Positions 8,485 through 17,457 are shown, counted from the first letter of the stretch. The stretch: DNA of 64,000 nucleotides from Hallella colorans (GCF_003096815.1 NZ_QENY01000007.1:1-64000); one strand, 5' to 3'. Made by a program: numbers and translations. The notes: a model not told the origin generated them from the sequence alone.

Positions 8485-9960
8485 TTATTTTCTCAGGAAC
8501 TCCACGGATTTGGCAATGTGTGGAGCCATAAATTGATCGTTTTCAACAAATGGCACCGCTTTGCGATATTCTTCGAAGATAGCTTCGATTACAGGCGATG
8601 ATTTGAGCGGACGACGGAACTCCAGTGCTTGTGCGGCATTGAAAAGCTCAATGGCAAGCACACGTTCTGTGTTTAATACCACTTGATAGAGCTTGGTTGC
8701 TGCGTTGGCACCCATGCTGACGTGGTCTTCTTGGCCCTGTGACGATGGTATGCTGTCGGCAGAAGCCGGTGTGCAATACATTTTGCTTTGGCTTACGATG
8801 GAGGCTGCTGTGTATTGTGGAATCATGAAACCGCTATTTAATCCCGGTTTGGCAACCAAGAAACTTGGAAGGTCGCGTGTGCCCGACACGAGCTTATAAA
8901 TACGACGTTCAGATATGTTACTGAGTTCGCAGAGTGCTATTGCAAGGAAATCCATCGGTTGGGCAATAGGCTCGCCATGAAAGTTACCTGCCGAAATAAT
9001 CAAGTCTTCGTCTGGGCAGACGGTTGGATTGTCGGTCGCTGCGTTCACCTCGATGTCGATCACAGATTTCACATAACGAATAGTGTCTTTGGAAGCGCCA
9101 TGAACTTGCGGTATGCAGCGGAAAGAATAGGGGTCTTGTACGTTTACTTTGGGCTGCTTGATAAGTTCGCTGCCTTCGAGCAACTCACGAATGTGGGCTG
9201 CCGTTTCAATTTGTCCTTGGTGTGGGCGAACAGCGTTTACAGCGTGTAAGAAAGGCTCAATGCGCCCGTCGTAAGCCTCAAGTGACATTGCGCTAATCTT
9301 GTCAGCCCAATCGCTTAGGCGCTCCGACTGAAGCAGGGACCATACCGCAAAAGCACCCATGTTCTGTGTACCATTGAGCAAGGCTAAACCTTCTTTCGAA
9401 ACAAGTTGTATGGGTTGCCAACCCATTTTACGTAGCATTTCTTCTCCCGAAATGATTTCCCCTTTATATTCTACTTTACCCATACCTATCAATGGTAGGC
9501 ATAGGTGTGCCAATGGAACCAAATCGCCAGAGGCTCCAAGTGAGCCCTGCATGTAAACCACGGGGTATATATCGTTGTTGAAGAAATCTATCAAGCGCTC
9601 CACTGTAGCAATCTGGCAGCCTGAATAACCATAGCTGAGGGATTGCACTTTGAGAAGGAGCATTATTTTCACTATTTCATTGGGGACTCTATCGCCCACA
9701 CCACATGCGTGCGACATCATTAGGTTCTTCTGTAGGTCCGCTAATCGCTGCTTGTCAATAGATATTTTGTACAGCGATCCGAAACCTGTTGTCACACCAT
9801 AGACGGGTTTGTCGGATGTCTCGATTTTCTTGTCCAGATACTCGCGGCATCGGATAATTCTTTGACGTGCATCGTCGGATAGTTCGAGTTTGATGCCTTT
9901 CGTAATGATTTCACCAATTCTTTCTATTGAAAGATGGTCTGCACTTATTTTGTGTGTCAT
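8485..9960 (-). CDS. hutH: Histidine ammonia-lyase HutH
   Basis: 491 residues, as in bacterial histidases (about 500). It deaminates L-histidine to trans-urocanate. The self-forming MIO electrophile comes from Ala-Ser-Gly in GSLGASGDLVPLAHL, and the family signature GTQNMGAFAVWS and the conserved SAGNFHGEP and QEDHVSMGANAA segments are present. It lies downstream of hutU, separated by 170 nt that hold a 126-nt inverted-repeat element. Cytosolic. Confidence 0.97.
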   Translation of the reverse strand: MTHKISADHLSIERIGEIITKGIKLELSDDARQRIIRCREYLDKKIETSDKPVYGVTTGFGSLYKISIDKQRLADLQKNLMMSHACGVGDRVPNEIVKIMLLLKVQSLSYGYSGCQIATVERLIDFFNNDIYPVVYMQGSLGASGDLVPLAHLCLPLIGMGKVEYKGEIISGEEMLRKMGWQPIQLVSKEGLALLNGTQNMGAFAVWSLLQSERLSDWADKISAMSLEAYDGRIEPFLHAVNAVRPHQGQIETAAHIRELLEGSELIKQPKVNVQDPYSFRCIPQVHGASKDTIRYVKSVIDIEVNAATDNPTVCPDEDLIISAGNFHGEPIAQPMDFLAIALCELSNISERRIYKLVSGTRDLPSFLVAKPGLNSGFMIPQYTAASIVSQSKMYCTPASADSIPSSQGQEDHVSMGANAATKLYQVVLNTERVLAIELFNAAQALEFRRPLKSSPVIEAIFEEYRKAVPFVENDQFMAPHIAKSVEFLRK

Positions 9961-9990
9961 TTTTTTATTGTTTGGTTGTTGTAATATTAA

Positions 9991-10116
9991 GGATAAGAAA
10001 GCGACTACTTGGCTGTCTCTTACTTTTCACGCAATCATTGGGAGAGTCTCCGCTTGAGTTGCTCGCATGCTTGCGGCAGAACGGTCGGCGCTCTTTGAGA
10101 GGTCGCTTTCTTATCC
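9991..10116. repeat. 126-nt element with perfect 15-bp terminal inverted repeats, hutU-hutH gap
   Basis: GGATAAGAAAGCGAC at 9991-10005 and its exact complement at 10102-10116 enclose 96 nt with further small self-complementary segments (for example GAGAGTCTC). It fills most of the hutU-hutH gap. It could be a MITE-like insertion or a folded intercistronic RNA. No target-site duplication was recognised. Confidence 0.7.
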
Positions 10117-10130
10117 ATAGGTTTTTGTTT

Positions 10131-12125
10131 TTAAAATGCTTTATTTATCACTTCGTCATCGACAAGGTTAGGAAGCGTAACTTTCAAATTGGGAGTACGC
10201 TCCATTTCTCGCTTGATGGCAGCTATGGAGCCTTCGTTGCGAGCCCAGCTGCGGCGCGTAATGCCATTGTTAACATCCCAAAGGAGCATCTCGCGAATGT
10301 GGCGTTCCGAATCTTTGCCACCGTCAATGACCATGCCAAAGCCTCCGTTCATCACTTCGCCCCAGCCAACACCGCCTCCATTGTGGATGGAAACCCATGT
10401 CGCGCCACGGAAAGCGTCGCCGATTACGTTCTGTACGGCCATATCGGCGCAGAACTGTGAACCGTCGTAAATGTTAGAGGTCTCGCGGAAAGGAGAGTCG
10501 GTGCCCGATACATCATGATGGTCTCTGCCAAGAACGACAGGCCTGCTGATTTCGCCACGTTTGATAGCTTCGTTGAAAGCCAAGGCTATTTTCGTCCTTC
10601 CCTCACAGTCGGCATAAAGGATACGTGCTTGCGAGCCAACGACAAGACGGTTTTTCCCAGCCTCTTTAATCCAGTGAATGTTGTCGTCTAACTGGCCGAT
10701 AATATCGGGAGTGGCGGTTTCCCTGATTTCTTCCAACACCTTTGTGGCAATTCTATCCGTTACCTCCAAGTCTTTGGGGTCACCCGATGAACAAACCCAG
10801 CGGAATGGCCCGAAGCCGTAGTCAAAGAACATCGGTCCCATGATGTCTTGAACATAAGAGGGGTAGCGGAACTTGTTGTTTGCTCCCATGATGTCAGCGC
10901 CTGCACGACTCGACTCCAAAAGGAAAGCGTTTCCATAGTCGAAGAAGTACATACCTTTGGCCGTGAGCTTGTTGATGGCTGCCACCTGACGGCGCAACGA
11001 TTCTTTCACTTTCTCCTTGAATATCTCAGGCTCTTCTGCCATCATGCGCTTGCTCTCCTCAAAAGAGATGCCCACGGGGTAGTAACCGCCTGCCCACGGA
11101 TTGTGGAGGGAAGTCTGATCAGAGCCAAGATCCACTCGAACATCTTCTTCTGCCAAACGCTCCCAAAGGTCCACCACATTGCCAACGTATGCCAACGAGA
11201 CAACTCGACGCTCTTCAACGGCTTTGCGAATGGCGGGTATCAACTCATCCAAATTATCGTGAAGCTCGTCCACCCAGCCTTGGTCGTAGCGTTTGCGAGC
11301 TGCCAACGGATTAATTTCTGCCGTGACGCTCACCACGCCTGCAATATTGCCTGCTTTGGGTTGGGCACCCGACATACCACCTAAACCAGATGTAACAAAC
11401 AGCTTCATGTTGTCGCCGCCTACCTTGCGGGCTGCGTTCAGCACGGTGATGGTCGTTCCATGAACGATACCTTGCGGGCCAATGTACATATAAGATCCGG
11501 CGGTCATCTGCCCATATTGGCTCACGCCGAGTGCATTGTCGCGCTCCCAGTCGTCTTGTTTGGAGTAATTGGGTATGACCATACCATTGGTAACCACCAC
11601 GCGCGGAGCGTTTTTGTGCGACGGAAAAAGCCCGAGCGGATGGCCCGAATACATCACGAGCGTCTGCTCGTCGGTCATTTCGCTCAGATATTTCATCACA
11701 AGTCTATATTGTGCCCAGTTTTGAAACACTGCGCCATTACCGCCATAGGTGATCAATTCGTGCGGATGTTGTGCCACGGCCTTGTCCAAATTATTTTGTA
11801 TCATCATCATGATTGCCGCGGCTTGCACTGACTTGTGTGGATATTCGTCTATTGGACGGGCGTACATCTCATAGGATGGGCGGAACCGATACATGTATAT
11901 GCGACCGTAGGTTTGCAGTTCTTTAACAAATTCAGGTGCCAATGTGGCGTGAAATTTCTTTGGAAAATAGCGCAAAGCATTGCGCAAAGCGAGCTTCTTC
12001 TCCTCTGCTGTCAAGATGTCTTTACGCTTTGGAGCATGATTGATCTCTTTGTCGTAAGGTTGTGGTTCAGGCAGCGTGTCGGGAATACCGGCACGAATGT
12101 CTTCGATAAATTGTTCTTTTGTCAT
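10131..12125 (-). CDS. hutU: Urocanate hydratase HutU
   Basis: 664 residues, the longer form of urocanase (the common proteobacterial form is about 550). It converts urocanate to imidazolonepropionate using tightly bound NAD as an electrophile. Recognisable urocanase segments are LITYGGNGAVFQNWAQYRL, MYSGHPLGLFPS, TSGLGGMSGAQPKAG (NAD loop), DQTSLHNPWAGGYYPVG and HNGGGVGWGEVMNGG. It is the second gene of the operon, 21 nt after ftcD, so co-transcription is nearly certain. Confidence 0.97.
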   Translation of the reverse strand: MTKEQFIEDIRAGIPDTLPEPQPYDKEINHAPKRKDILTAEEKKLALRNALRYFPKKFHATLAPEFVKELQTYGRIYMYRFRPSYEMYARPIDEYPHKSVQAAAIMMMIQNNLDKAVAQHPHELITYGGNGAVFQNWAQYRLVMKYLSEMTDEQTLVMYSGHPLGLFPSHKNAPRVVVTNGMVIPNYSKQDDWERDNALGVSQYGQMTAGSYMYIGPQGIVHGTTITVLNAARKVGGDNMKLFVTSGLGGMSGAQPKAGNIAGVVSVTAEINPLAARKRYDQGWVDELHDNLDELIPAIRKAVEERRVVSLAYVGNVVDLWERLAEEDVRVDLGSDQTSLHNPWAGGYYPVGISFEESKRMMAEEPEIFKEKVKESLRRQVAAINKLTAKGMYFFDYGNAFLLESSRAGADIMGANNKFRYPSYVQDIMGPMFFDYGFGPFRWVCSSGDPKDLEVTDRIATKVLEEIRETATPDIIGQLDDNIHWIKEAGKNRLVVGSQARILYADCEGRTKIALAFNEAIKRGEISRPVVLGRDHHDVSGTDSPFRETSNIYDGSQFCADMAVQNVIGDAFRGATWVSIHNGGGVGWGEVMNGGFGMVIDGGKDSERHIREMLLWDVNNGITRRSWARNEGSIAAIKREMERTPNLKVTLPNLVDDEVINKAF

Positions 12126-12146
12126 AGTTTATAGATTTTTAGCTGA

Positions 12147-13850
12147 TTATAATTTTTCCTCTACTATTTTCATAATTTCAGCCTCAAGTTCGTTGGCTTT
12201 CTTTATCAATTCGTTCGCTTCGCCAACCAATTTGTCGGCCGTTGCGCGGTCTTTCAATCCCGAGGCGTTGATTTTCACGTTAAGCCCTGCGCCCAATACC
12301 GCTGCTCGTGCGGCAAGCACGCCTACTCCTGCGTCCGAAACACTGTTTGGATTGCCCTCTTCTGCCATAGCCTTGCATATCTCGAACACTTTGTAAGAAG
12401 CGTTCATGGTGTGCAAGGGCACTTCCGTGGCGAACAACGTGGCGGCTTGAATGGCAGCGGTGCGAGCGGCTTTTTCCTCATCCGTTTTTTTCGGTAGGCC
12501 AAACGCTTCCATAATACGGTTGAAAGCTTCGGTGTCTTCATCTACGAGCGTCATCAGCTCTGCTTGTACTGCCTGACCCTTGTCGGCCCATTTGCTGAAC
12601 TCTTCCCAGCGTGCGTCCCAACCAGCCTTGTGGCTTGAAAGGTTGGCAACCATGGTGCCGAGAGCGGCGCCAAGGGCACCCATATAAGCAGAGATGGTAC
12701 CACCACCGGGGGCTGGAGATTCGCGCGATGTTTCATTGGCAAATTCGTCTACGGTAAGGTCTATTAGGCGGGCCGTCTTCTGAGCGTCTTCCAAAAGAAA
12801 CTCGATGACTTTCTCACGAGGATTAAATTCTTTTAAGTCGTCCAAGCCCATAGACTTGATGGCAATCTTGATGATGTCGCTTTCGGGTATTCCTGTAGAG
12901 CGTTCTTGCTTTTTCAAGAAATATTTACCAGCTTCTATCAGCGTGCGTTTAGGTATCAATCCCACGATTTCCGTACCTGTCACGCGAATGCCGCGGTTTT
13001 GTGCGCAGCGACAAACCTCGTCGAAAGCAATGTGCAATGGGGTCTTGTTGATATCGGTGATATTCATGGATACCTGCGCGATGCCATATTCGTCTATATA
13101 CCATCCGATGGCTTTGGTCCCCTTCAGTGTTCCCGGTATCATGATTGTTTTGCCGTTAGCGTCCTTCATGGGTTTGCCTACGGGTGATCCGCCCTCACGC
13201 TGTGGGCGTCCTTTCTCGCGCACGTCGAATGCGATGGCGTTGGCGCGACGTGTTGAAGTGGTGTTGAGATTAAAGTTGGTTGCTATCAGGAAGTCGCGGG
13301 CTCCTACAGCCGTACAGCCAGTGCGTGCCAGTGCTTCGTCCCATGGTCTTGCTCCAAAGTCGGGAGCTTCTTTCTCTACGGTCATTCTCTCTTGCAATCC
13401 CTCATATTCGCCTTTACGGCAGATAGCGAGGTTTTTGCGCTCCGGCGTCCTTGCCGCAGCCTCGTAGCAATAGCAGGGTACGTTCAGTTCGGTGGCGATG
13501 CGCTGCGCCAATTTGCGTGCCAGCTCGGCACATTCCTCAAGCGTAATGCCTGCGACTGGGATGAGTGGGCATACGTCGGTTGCACCCATACGAGGGTGAG
13601 CGCCGTGTTGTTGGCGCATGTCAATGAGCTGTGCGGCTTTTTTCACGCATTGGAAAGCAGCCTCCACAACCACGTCAGGCGAGCCAACGAAAGTAATCAC
13701 AGTGCGGTTGGTGGCTTCTCCGGGGTCTACGTCCAAGAGCATTACACCTTTTACGCGCTCAATCTCGTCTGTTACTTGCTTGATAATTCCTTTGTTGCGA
13801 CCCTCGCTAATATTAGGGACGCACTCAACAATTTGCTTTTCTTGTACCAT
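12147..13850 (-). CDS. ftcD: Fused glutamate formimidoyltransferase / formimidoyl-THF cyclodeaminase
   Basis: 567 residues, bifunctional. Residues 1-about 330 are the formiminotransferase (MVQEKQIVECVPNISEGRN, QHGAHPRMGATDVCPLIPV, VSMNITDINKTPLHIAFDEV), which moves the formimino group of formiminoglutamate to tetrahydrofolate. Residues about 350-567 are the helical cyclodeaminase (FANETSRESPAPGGGTISAYMGALG), which releases ammonia to give methenyl-THF. The whole operon therefore takes histidine to glutamate plus a one-carbon folate unit. The fusion is as in vertebrate FTCD and in many Bacteroidetes. It is the first gene of the operon; I found no clean TAnnTTTG box upstream and no regulator gene beside it. 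Confidence 0.95.
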   Translation of the reverse strand: MVQEKQIVECVPNISEGRNKGIIKQVTDEIERVKGVMLLDVDPGEATNRTVITFVGSPDVVVEAAFQCVKKAAQLIDMRQQHGAHPRMGATDVCPLIPVAGITLEECAELARKLAQRIATELNVPCYCYEAAARTPERKNLAICRKGEYEGLQERMTVEKEAPDFGARPWDEALARTGCTAVGARDFLIATNFNLNTTSTRRANAIAFDVREKGRPQREGGSPVGKPMKDANGKTIMIPGTLKGTKAIGWYIDEYGIAQVSMNITDINKTPLHIAFDEVCRCAQNRGIRVTGTEIVGLIPKRTLIEAGKYFLKKQERSTGIPESDIIKIAIKSMGLDDLKEFNPREKVIEFLLEDAQKTARLIDLTVDEFANETSRESPAPGGGTISAYMGALGAALGTMVANLSSHKAGWDARWEEFSKWADKGQAVQAELMTLVDEDTEAFNRIMEAFGLPKKTDEEKAARTAAIQAATLFATEVPLHTMNASYKVFEICKAMAEEGNPNSVSDAGVGVLAARAAVLGAGLNVKINASGLKDRATADKLVGEANELIKKANELEAEIMKIVEEKL

Positions 13851-14670
13851 GATAGTTTAAGATTAAATTTAGGTTTATTTTTTTCTTGGTGTAAAATTAA
13901 GCATAAGCCAGCAGATAGCAAAATATTTATTATTATTTGTTCATAAATAATTTAAATATGTATTTTTTTCTTTGGTTTAGCCGTATAATTTATATTATTA
14001 GATTGTCGGAAATGCAATCCATGATCAAGAGTGTTCTATTTTAAAAAAGCAAATAAACGCATGCCAGACAATGAATATAAAATCGTTTTTTCAATTTATT
14101 TAGCTTGTCAATTAAAAACAATTTTGAAATTATCTGACAAATGCTCTCGTAAGCGTGGCTTATTTAAAAATGAAAACTCTGTGGCTCAAAATTCGGCAAA
14201 AATAAGCATGTAATGATAAAATCCTGATAATCATTAATCTACAGACATAAAGATGCGGATTGCGCAAAAAAACATTATTTTTCTTTTGCGATTAGGTTTT
14301 AATCGCGATGCCATTAAGCCTTAATGACATGACCAATACGACTTAATCGCATCGTGATTAGGTCTGAAACGCAATGTCATTAACTATTAATCGAGACGAC
14401 ACAAAGCATAGAGCGTCGTTTCTCTAAAGTTTTTAAGCAAAGAAATCATTTTTCAAGCGCTATTTCGAAGATTTTCGTATACCCTTTTTTTATGATTAAA
14501 TTTTGATTTTGACATGCGTTTAGGGATGCAATAAAAGTTTCCGTGCAATATCTCCAAGGAGTTTGTCTAAATTTTCTCAATATTTCAATTGGTAATGCGT
14601 TGAGCTATCAAATATCTTGAATCGAGAAATGAATTTCCAGCTAATCTTTCTGAAATAGCTGAAAAATATG
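13851..14670. other. Intergenic region between divergent ftcD and the B3/B4 gene
   Basis: About 820 nt of AT-rich non-coding DNA. A 60-codon frame at 14031-14213 has no family resemblance and no promoter and was not accepted. The notable content is the 22-bp repeat array at 14289-14398. Confidence 0.6.
14289..14398 (+). repeat. Array A: five degenerate 22-bp palindromic-core repeats
   Basis: Five consecutive 22-nt units begin at 14289, 14311, 14333, 14355 and 14377. Each has the form of two bases, then an ATTAAGnnTTAATCGC-like core, then a variable tail usually ending in G. Flanks on both sides do not continue the pattern. The same 5 x 22 layout recurs at 35977-36086 and 56309-56418. Confidence 0.75.
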
Positions 14671-14678
14671 TAAGTTTG
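14671..14678 (+). promoter_or_regulatory. -7 promoter box for the B3/B4 gene
   Basis: TAAGTTTG followed by CA, 53 nt before the ATG at 14732. Fits TAnnTTTG. Confidence 0.6.
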
Positions 14679-14731
14679 CAAAAGAATGCAACTCGTCCTT
14701 GTCTCATAAGGAATAATTAACCGTTACAATA

Positions 14732-15397
14732 ATGCAAGTCATCGTATCAAAAGAAATAGACCAAGTGTGTCCTAAATTTGTGGGTGCATGTGTGCAGGCA
14801 AAGGTCAAGAACAGCAAGTATTGTCAGGCGTTGTGGGATGAAATCAATGCTTGGGGTGATAAATATCGTGCAACACTCACGACAGAATCGCTCAAAGAGT
14901 TGTCTGGAATCAAGGCCACTCGAAAAGTTTATCGTGCATGTGGCAAAGATCCTTCACGTTATCGGCCGGCAGCCGAGGCATTGATTCGCAGAATGTTACA
15001 GAACAAGCCTTTATATCAGCGAGACACTTTGGTAGACCTTGTCAATTTGGCCAGTATTGCTTATGGTTATAGCATCGGTGGCTTTGACGCGGACAAATTT
15101 GTGGGCGACACCTTGACGCTGGGCATTGGGCGTGCCGATGAGCCTTATGAGGGTATTGGCAGAGGCATGCTTAACATTGATGGACTGCCGGTTTACAGAG
15201 ACGAGCAGGGTGGGGTAGGCACGCCTACCTCTGACCATGAACGTACCAAAATGTCTATAGACACCACTCATTTGGTGGTGCTCATAAATGGTTATGATGG
15301 CAATGAGGATGCTGTTAAGGCCAATGCTGAATATATCATTGGCTTGGTGAAAAAATATTGTGACGGGCACGAGGCTACCTACACCTTATATAGATAG
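14732..15397 (+). CDS. B3/B4 tRNA-binding domain protein
   Basis: 221 residues matching the stand-alone B3/B4 domain family (the editing-module fold of the phenylalanyl-tRNA synthetase beta chain). Typical segments are TRKVYRACGKDPSRYRPAAEAL, VDLVNLASIAYGYSIGGFDADK and a C-terminal half with ADEPYEGIGRGMLNIDGLPVYRDEQGG. Stand-alone members are thought to act on aminoacyl-tRNA or small amino acid compounds, but the activity is not established. No signal peptide. Its upstream region holds repeat array A. Confidence 0.85.
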   Translation: MQVIVSKEIDQVCPKFVGACVQAKVKNSKYCQALWDEINAWGDKYRATLTTESLKELSGIKATRKVYRACGKDPSRYRPAAEALIRRMLQNKPLYQRDTLVDLVNLASIAYGYSIGGFDADKFVGDTLTLGIGRADEPYEGIGRGMLNIDGLPVYRDEQGGVGTPTSDHERTKMSIDTTHLVVLINGYDGNEDAVKANAEYIIGLVKKYCDGHEATYTLYR

Positions 15398-15463
15398 CGC
15401 ATAGCCATACCCAAATAGAAAATCAGTTGGGATAAAAGAATGTAAATAGAAAACGTTGGCAGG

Positions 15464-15856
15464 TTATAACTTGCGTATCAACTCCACTATTTTCTTGTCG
15501 GCATCAGCCCAATTGAGCGTTGGCAATTCGTTGGCGGTGAGCCATTTCGCATCCAAATGCTCCAACATGGTAAACTCGCCATCGCCCGGTTTGCAGAGAT
15601 ATGCGGCTATCTCGACGGAGATGTCTGGATAATCGTGGCTCACAGTTCCTATCCGTCGTCCCACATATATATCCCAATCCATTTCCTCTTTGATTTCGCG
15701 AAGTAGCGCTTCGTGATCACACTCATGCTTCTCTATTTTCCCTCCGGGAAATTCCCAACGCTCAGAATTGTACGTTTGGCGTGAGCGGCAACGCTGCATA
15801 CAGAGAATTTTATCATCCTTTTTGATGACGGCCGCTACTACTTTGATTTTGTCCAT
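15464..15856 (-). CDS. Nudix hydrolase, MutT / 8-oxo-dGTP diphosphatase type
   Basis: 130 residues from MDKIKVVAAVIKKDDK. The open frame runs 15 codons further to 15901, but the MDKIK start gives the normal MutT N terminus. The Nudix box is complete: GGKIEKHECDHEALLREIKEEMDW contains G-x5-E-x7-RE-x2-EE, with Asp at the last Gly position. The WEFPGGK approach and short length suggest sanitation of oxidised nucleotides such as 8-oxo-dGTP, though other Nudix substrates are possible. Convergent with the B3/B4 gene. Confidence 0.88.
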   Translation of the reverse strand: MDKIKVVAAVIKKDDKILCMQRCRSRQTYNSERWEFPGGKIEKHECDHEALLREIKEEMDWDIYVGRRIGTVSHDYPDISVEIAAYLCKPGDGEFTMLEHLDAKWLTANELPTLNWADADKKIVELIRKL

Positions 15857-15926
15857 TATCTCAATATTTATTTGCGAATATACGAATAATATCTCGTCCA
15901 TTAGCTATATATTGCTTGTTTTTTCG

Positions 15927-15934
15927 TAATTTTG
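15927..15934 (+). promoter_or_regulatory. -7 promoter box for the hypothetical gene-coaW unit
   Basis: TAATTTTG within TTTTTTCGTAATTTTGCAC (15919-15937). The same 19-mer occurs at the metY and rplU promoters. It lies 83 nt before ATG 16018 and inside the longer open frame from 15916, which argues against that longer frame. Confidence 0.6.
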
Positions 15935-16017
15935 CACGAAACGGGTTGCCCTCAATATTCCAAGTATGCTTGGTAGATTTCGGCTTTCCCCTTATTTTCA
16001 AAAAAACACTATTCGAT

Positions 16018-16428
16018 ATGACATTCAAACAATTATTAGACAAATACGACTATGAGGCCATGGCACCCTATGTAAGGTTAGAGGTTGAAAATAACGACTA
16101 TGATTTGCGACCATTGGACGTGCAGATGCAAGAGATGGCAGACTATTATGCTGAAATGAAAAAGACCAAGCCAACATTTGGTTACATTGAGACTCCGATT
16201 GAGGTGAAACGTGTTGGTGACAAATTGATTGTCAGCAATATGCACCTTGGTGCCATGAGCGACCTGCTGAGCCATCGCGTGGATGTGAGCGATGGCGTGA
16301 AAGTGTCAGAGCCTGAGATCTTGGCGCTTTGCGTATTTCAGTTAGTTGCTCATCAGCCCTCTACCGAAAAATATCGTGAGGACGATGATTTTTGCACGCC
16401 GGGTAGTTTTAATTGTAGCAACCGTTGA
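16018..16428 (+). CDS. Conserved hypothetical protein upstream of coaW
   Basis: 136 residues from ATG at 16018 (MTFKQLLDKYDYEAMAPYV). Acidic, soluble, no signal peptide or membrane segment, and no family I can name with confidence. The middle reads like a compact alpha/beta domain (FGYIETPIEVKRVGDKLIVSNMHLG), and the tail carries a Cys pair (FCTPGSFNCSN). It shares a strand and a 79-nt gap with coaW. Clean codon structure suggests a real gene. Confidence 0.7.
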   Translation: MTFKQLLDKYDYEAMAPYVRLEVENNDYDLRPLDVQMQEMADYYAEMKKTKPTFGYIETPIEVKRVGDKLIVSNMHLGAMSDLLSHRVDVSDGVKVSEPEILALCVFQLVAHQPSTEKYREDDDFCTPGSFNCSNR

Positions 16429-16507
16429 TATATATCAGTCTTTTTTTTCAAATATGAGATTGGGCCAGGTGGTCGTCAATACAATCTCTTAATATCGTTT
16501 TAGCATT

Positions 16508-17323
16508 ATGATTATTGGTATAGACGTAGGTATTAGCACCACAAAAATAGTGGGAATTAATGAAAAAGGCGAAGTTGTCTCGCCCATTCGCATCAAGGCC
16601 ACAGACCCCGTGACATCGCTATATGGTGCATTTGGCAAGTATCTTTTTGACACCAACACCAAGCTCTCGGATGTGGAGCAGGTTATGATAACTGGCGTAG
16701 GAGCCGCATATATTGACTCACCTATCTATGGTCTGCCCACCAACAAGGCACAAGAGTTTTTGGCCGACGGTCTCGGTGCGCGTTATGAGACCGATCTTGA
16801 CCGCATGCTCGTGGTCTCTATGGGCACGGGCACGAGCATTGTACAATGTGATGGCGATGACATACATCATATTGGTGGCATTGGATTAGGAGGTGGAACC
16901 CTCATGGGGCTAAGTCGAGTCATGCTCAAAACGGATGATATTAAGCAAATCGTAAAATTGGCTATGGAGGGCGATATACAGAATATAGACGTACTTATCG
17001 GAGATATCAGCCCCAATCCACTACCCAACTTGCCCAAGACGGCCACGGCATCGCTTTTTGGCAATGCGCGCAGCAATGCCACGCGCGAGGATATAGCGCT
17101 TGGCATCATTACCACGGTGTTGCAGACCATAGGCTCAAGCTGCATATTGGCGTCGCTCAACACAGGTATCAAAGAATATGTGTTGATAGGCAATCTCACG
17201 TTGTTGCCGCAGTGTAAAGAGGTTTTGCCCTCGATGGAAAAATTGTACAACGTGCATTTTATCATCCCGAAATATTCAGAATTTTGCACAGCTATTGGTG
17301 CCGCACTTTGCTTTAAGCGTTGA
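16508..17323 (+). CDS. coaW: Type II pantothenate kinase
   Basis: 271 residues. It phosphorylates pantothenate in the first step of CoA synthesis. The actin/ASKHA fold is evident from the N-terminal phosphate loop MIIGIDVGISTTKIVG, the second loop VVSMGTGTSIVQ and the HHIGGIGLGGGTLMGLS glycine stretch. This is the type II family of staphylococci and eukaryotes rather than CoaA or CoaX. A strong terminator (17352-17385) closes the unit. Confidence 0.92.
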   Translation: MIIGIDVGISTTKIVGINEKGEVVSPIRIKATDPVTSLYGAFGKYLFDTNTKLSDVEQVMITGVGAAYIDSPIYGLPTNKAQEFLADGLGARYETDLDRMLVVSMGTGTSIVQCDGDDIHHIGGIGLGGGTLMGLSRVMLKTDDIKQIVKLAMEGDIQNIDVLIGDISPNPLPNLPKTATASLFGNARSNATREDIALGIITTVLQTIGSSCILASLNTGIKEYVLIGNLTLLPQCKEVLPSMEKLYNVHFIIPKYSEFCTAIGAALCFKR

Positions 17324-17351
17324 TTTGGACCATGCCAATGACAACAACTGA

Positions 17352-17385
17352 AACAATGCCGTAGAGGCCACTCTACGGCATTGTT
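17352..17385 (+). terminator. Terminator after coaW
   Basis: Perfect 15-bp stem (AACAATGCCGTAGAG and complement) with the 4-nt loop GCCA, 28 nt past the coaW stop. T-rich sequence follows some 15 nt later. Confidence 0.8.
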
Positions 17386-17440
17386 GATTGAGCGGTTTGC
17401 TTTTTGTTTGATTAATGACCGTATTGACAAATAAAAAGGT

Positions 17441-17448
17441 TATCTTTG
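17441..17448 (+). promoter_or_regulatory. -7 promoter box for the B12 operon
   Basis: TATCTTTG just ahead of the cobalamin riboswitch. Transcription from here would include the whole aptamer. Confidence 0.65.
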
Positions 17449-17457
17449 CATGCACAA

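Noticed and set aside
14031..14213. 60-codon frame in the ftcD-B3/B4 gap
   Set aside because: Low-complexity Lys/Asn-rich translation of AT-rich DNA, no promoter and no family.
14289..14398. CRISPR array
   Set aside because: Units are directly adjacent and degenerate, without constant repeats alternating with unique spacers, and no cas genes are near.
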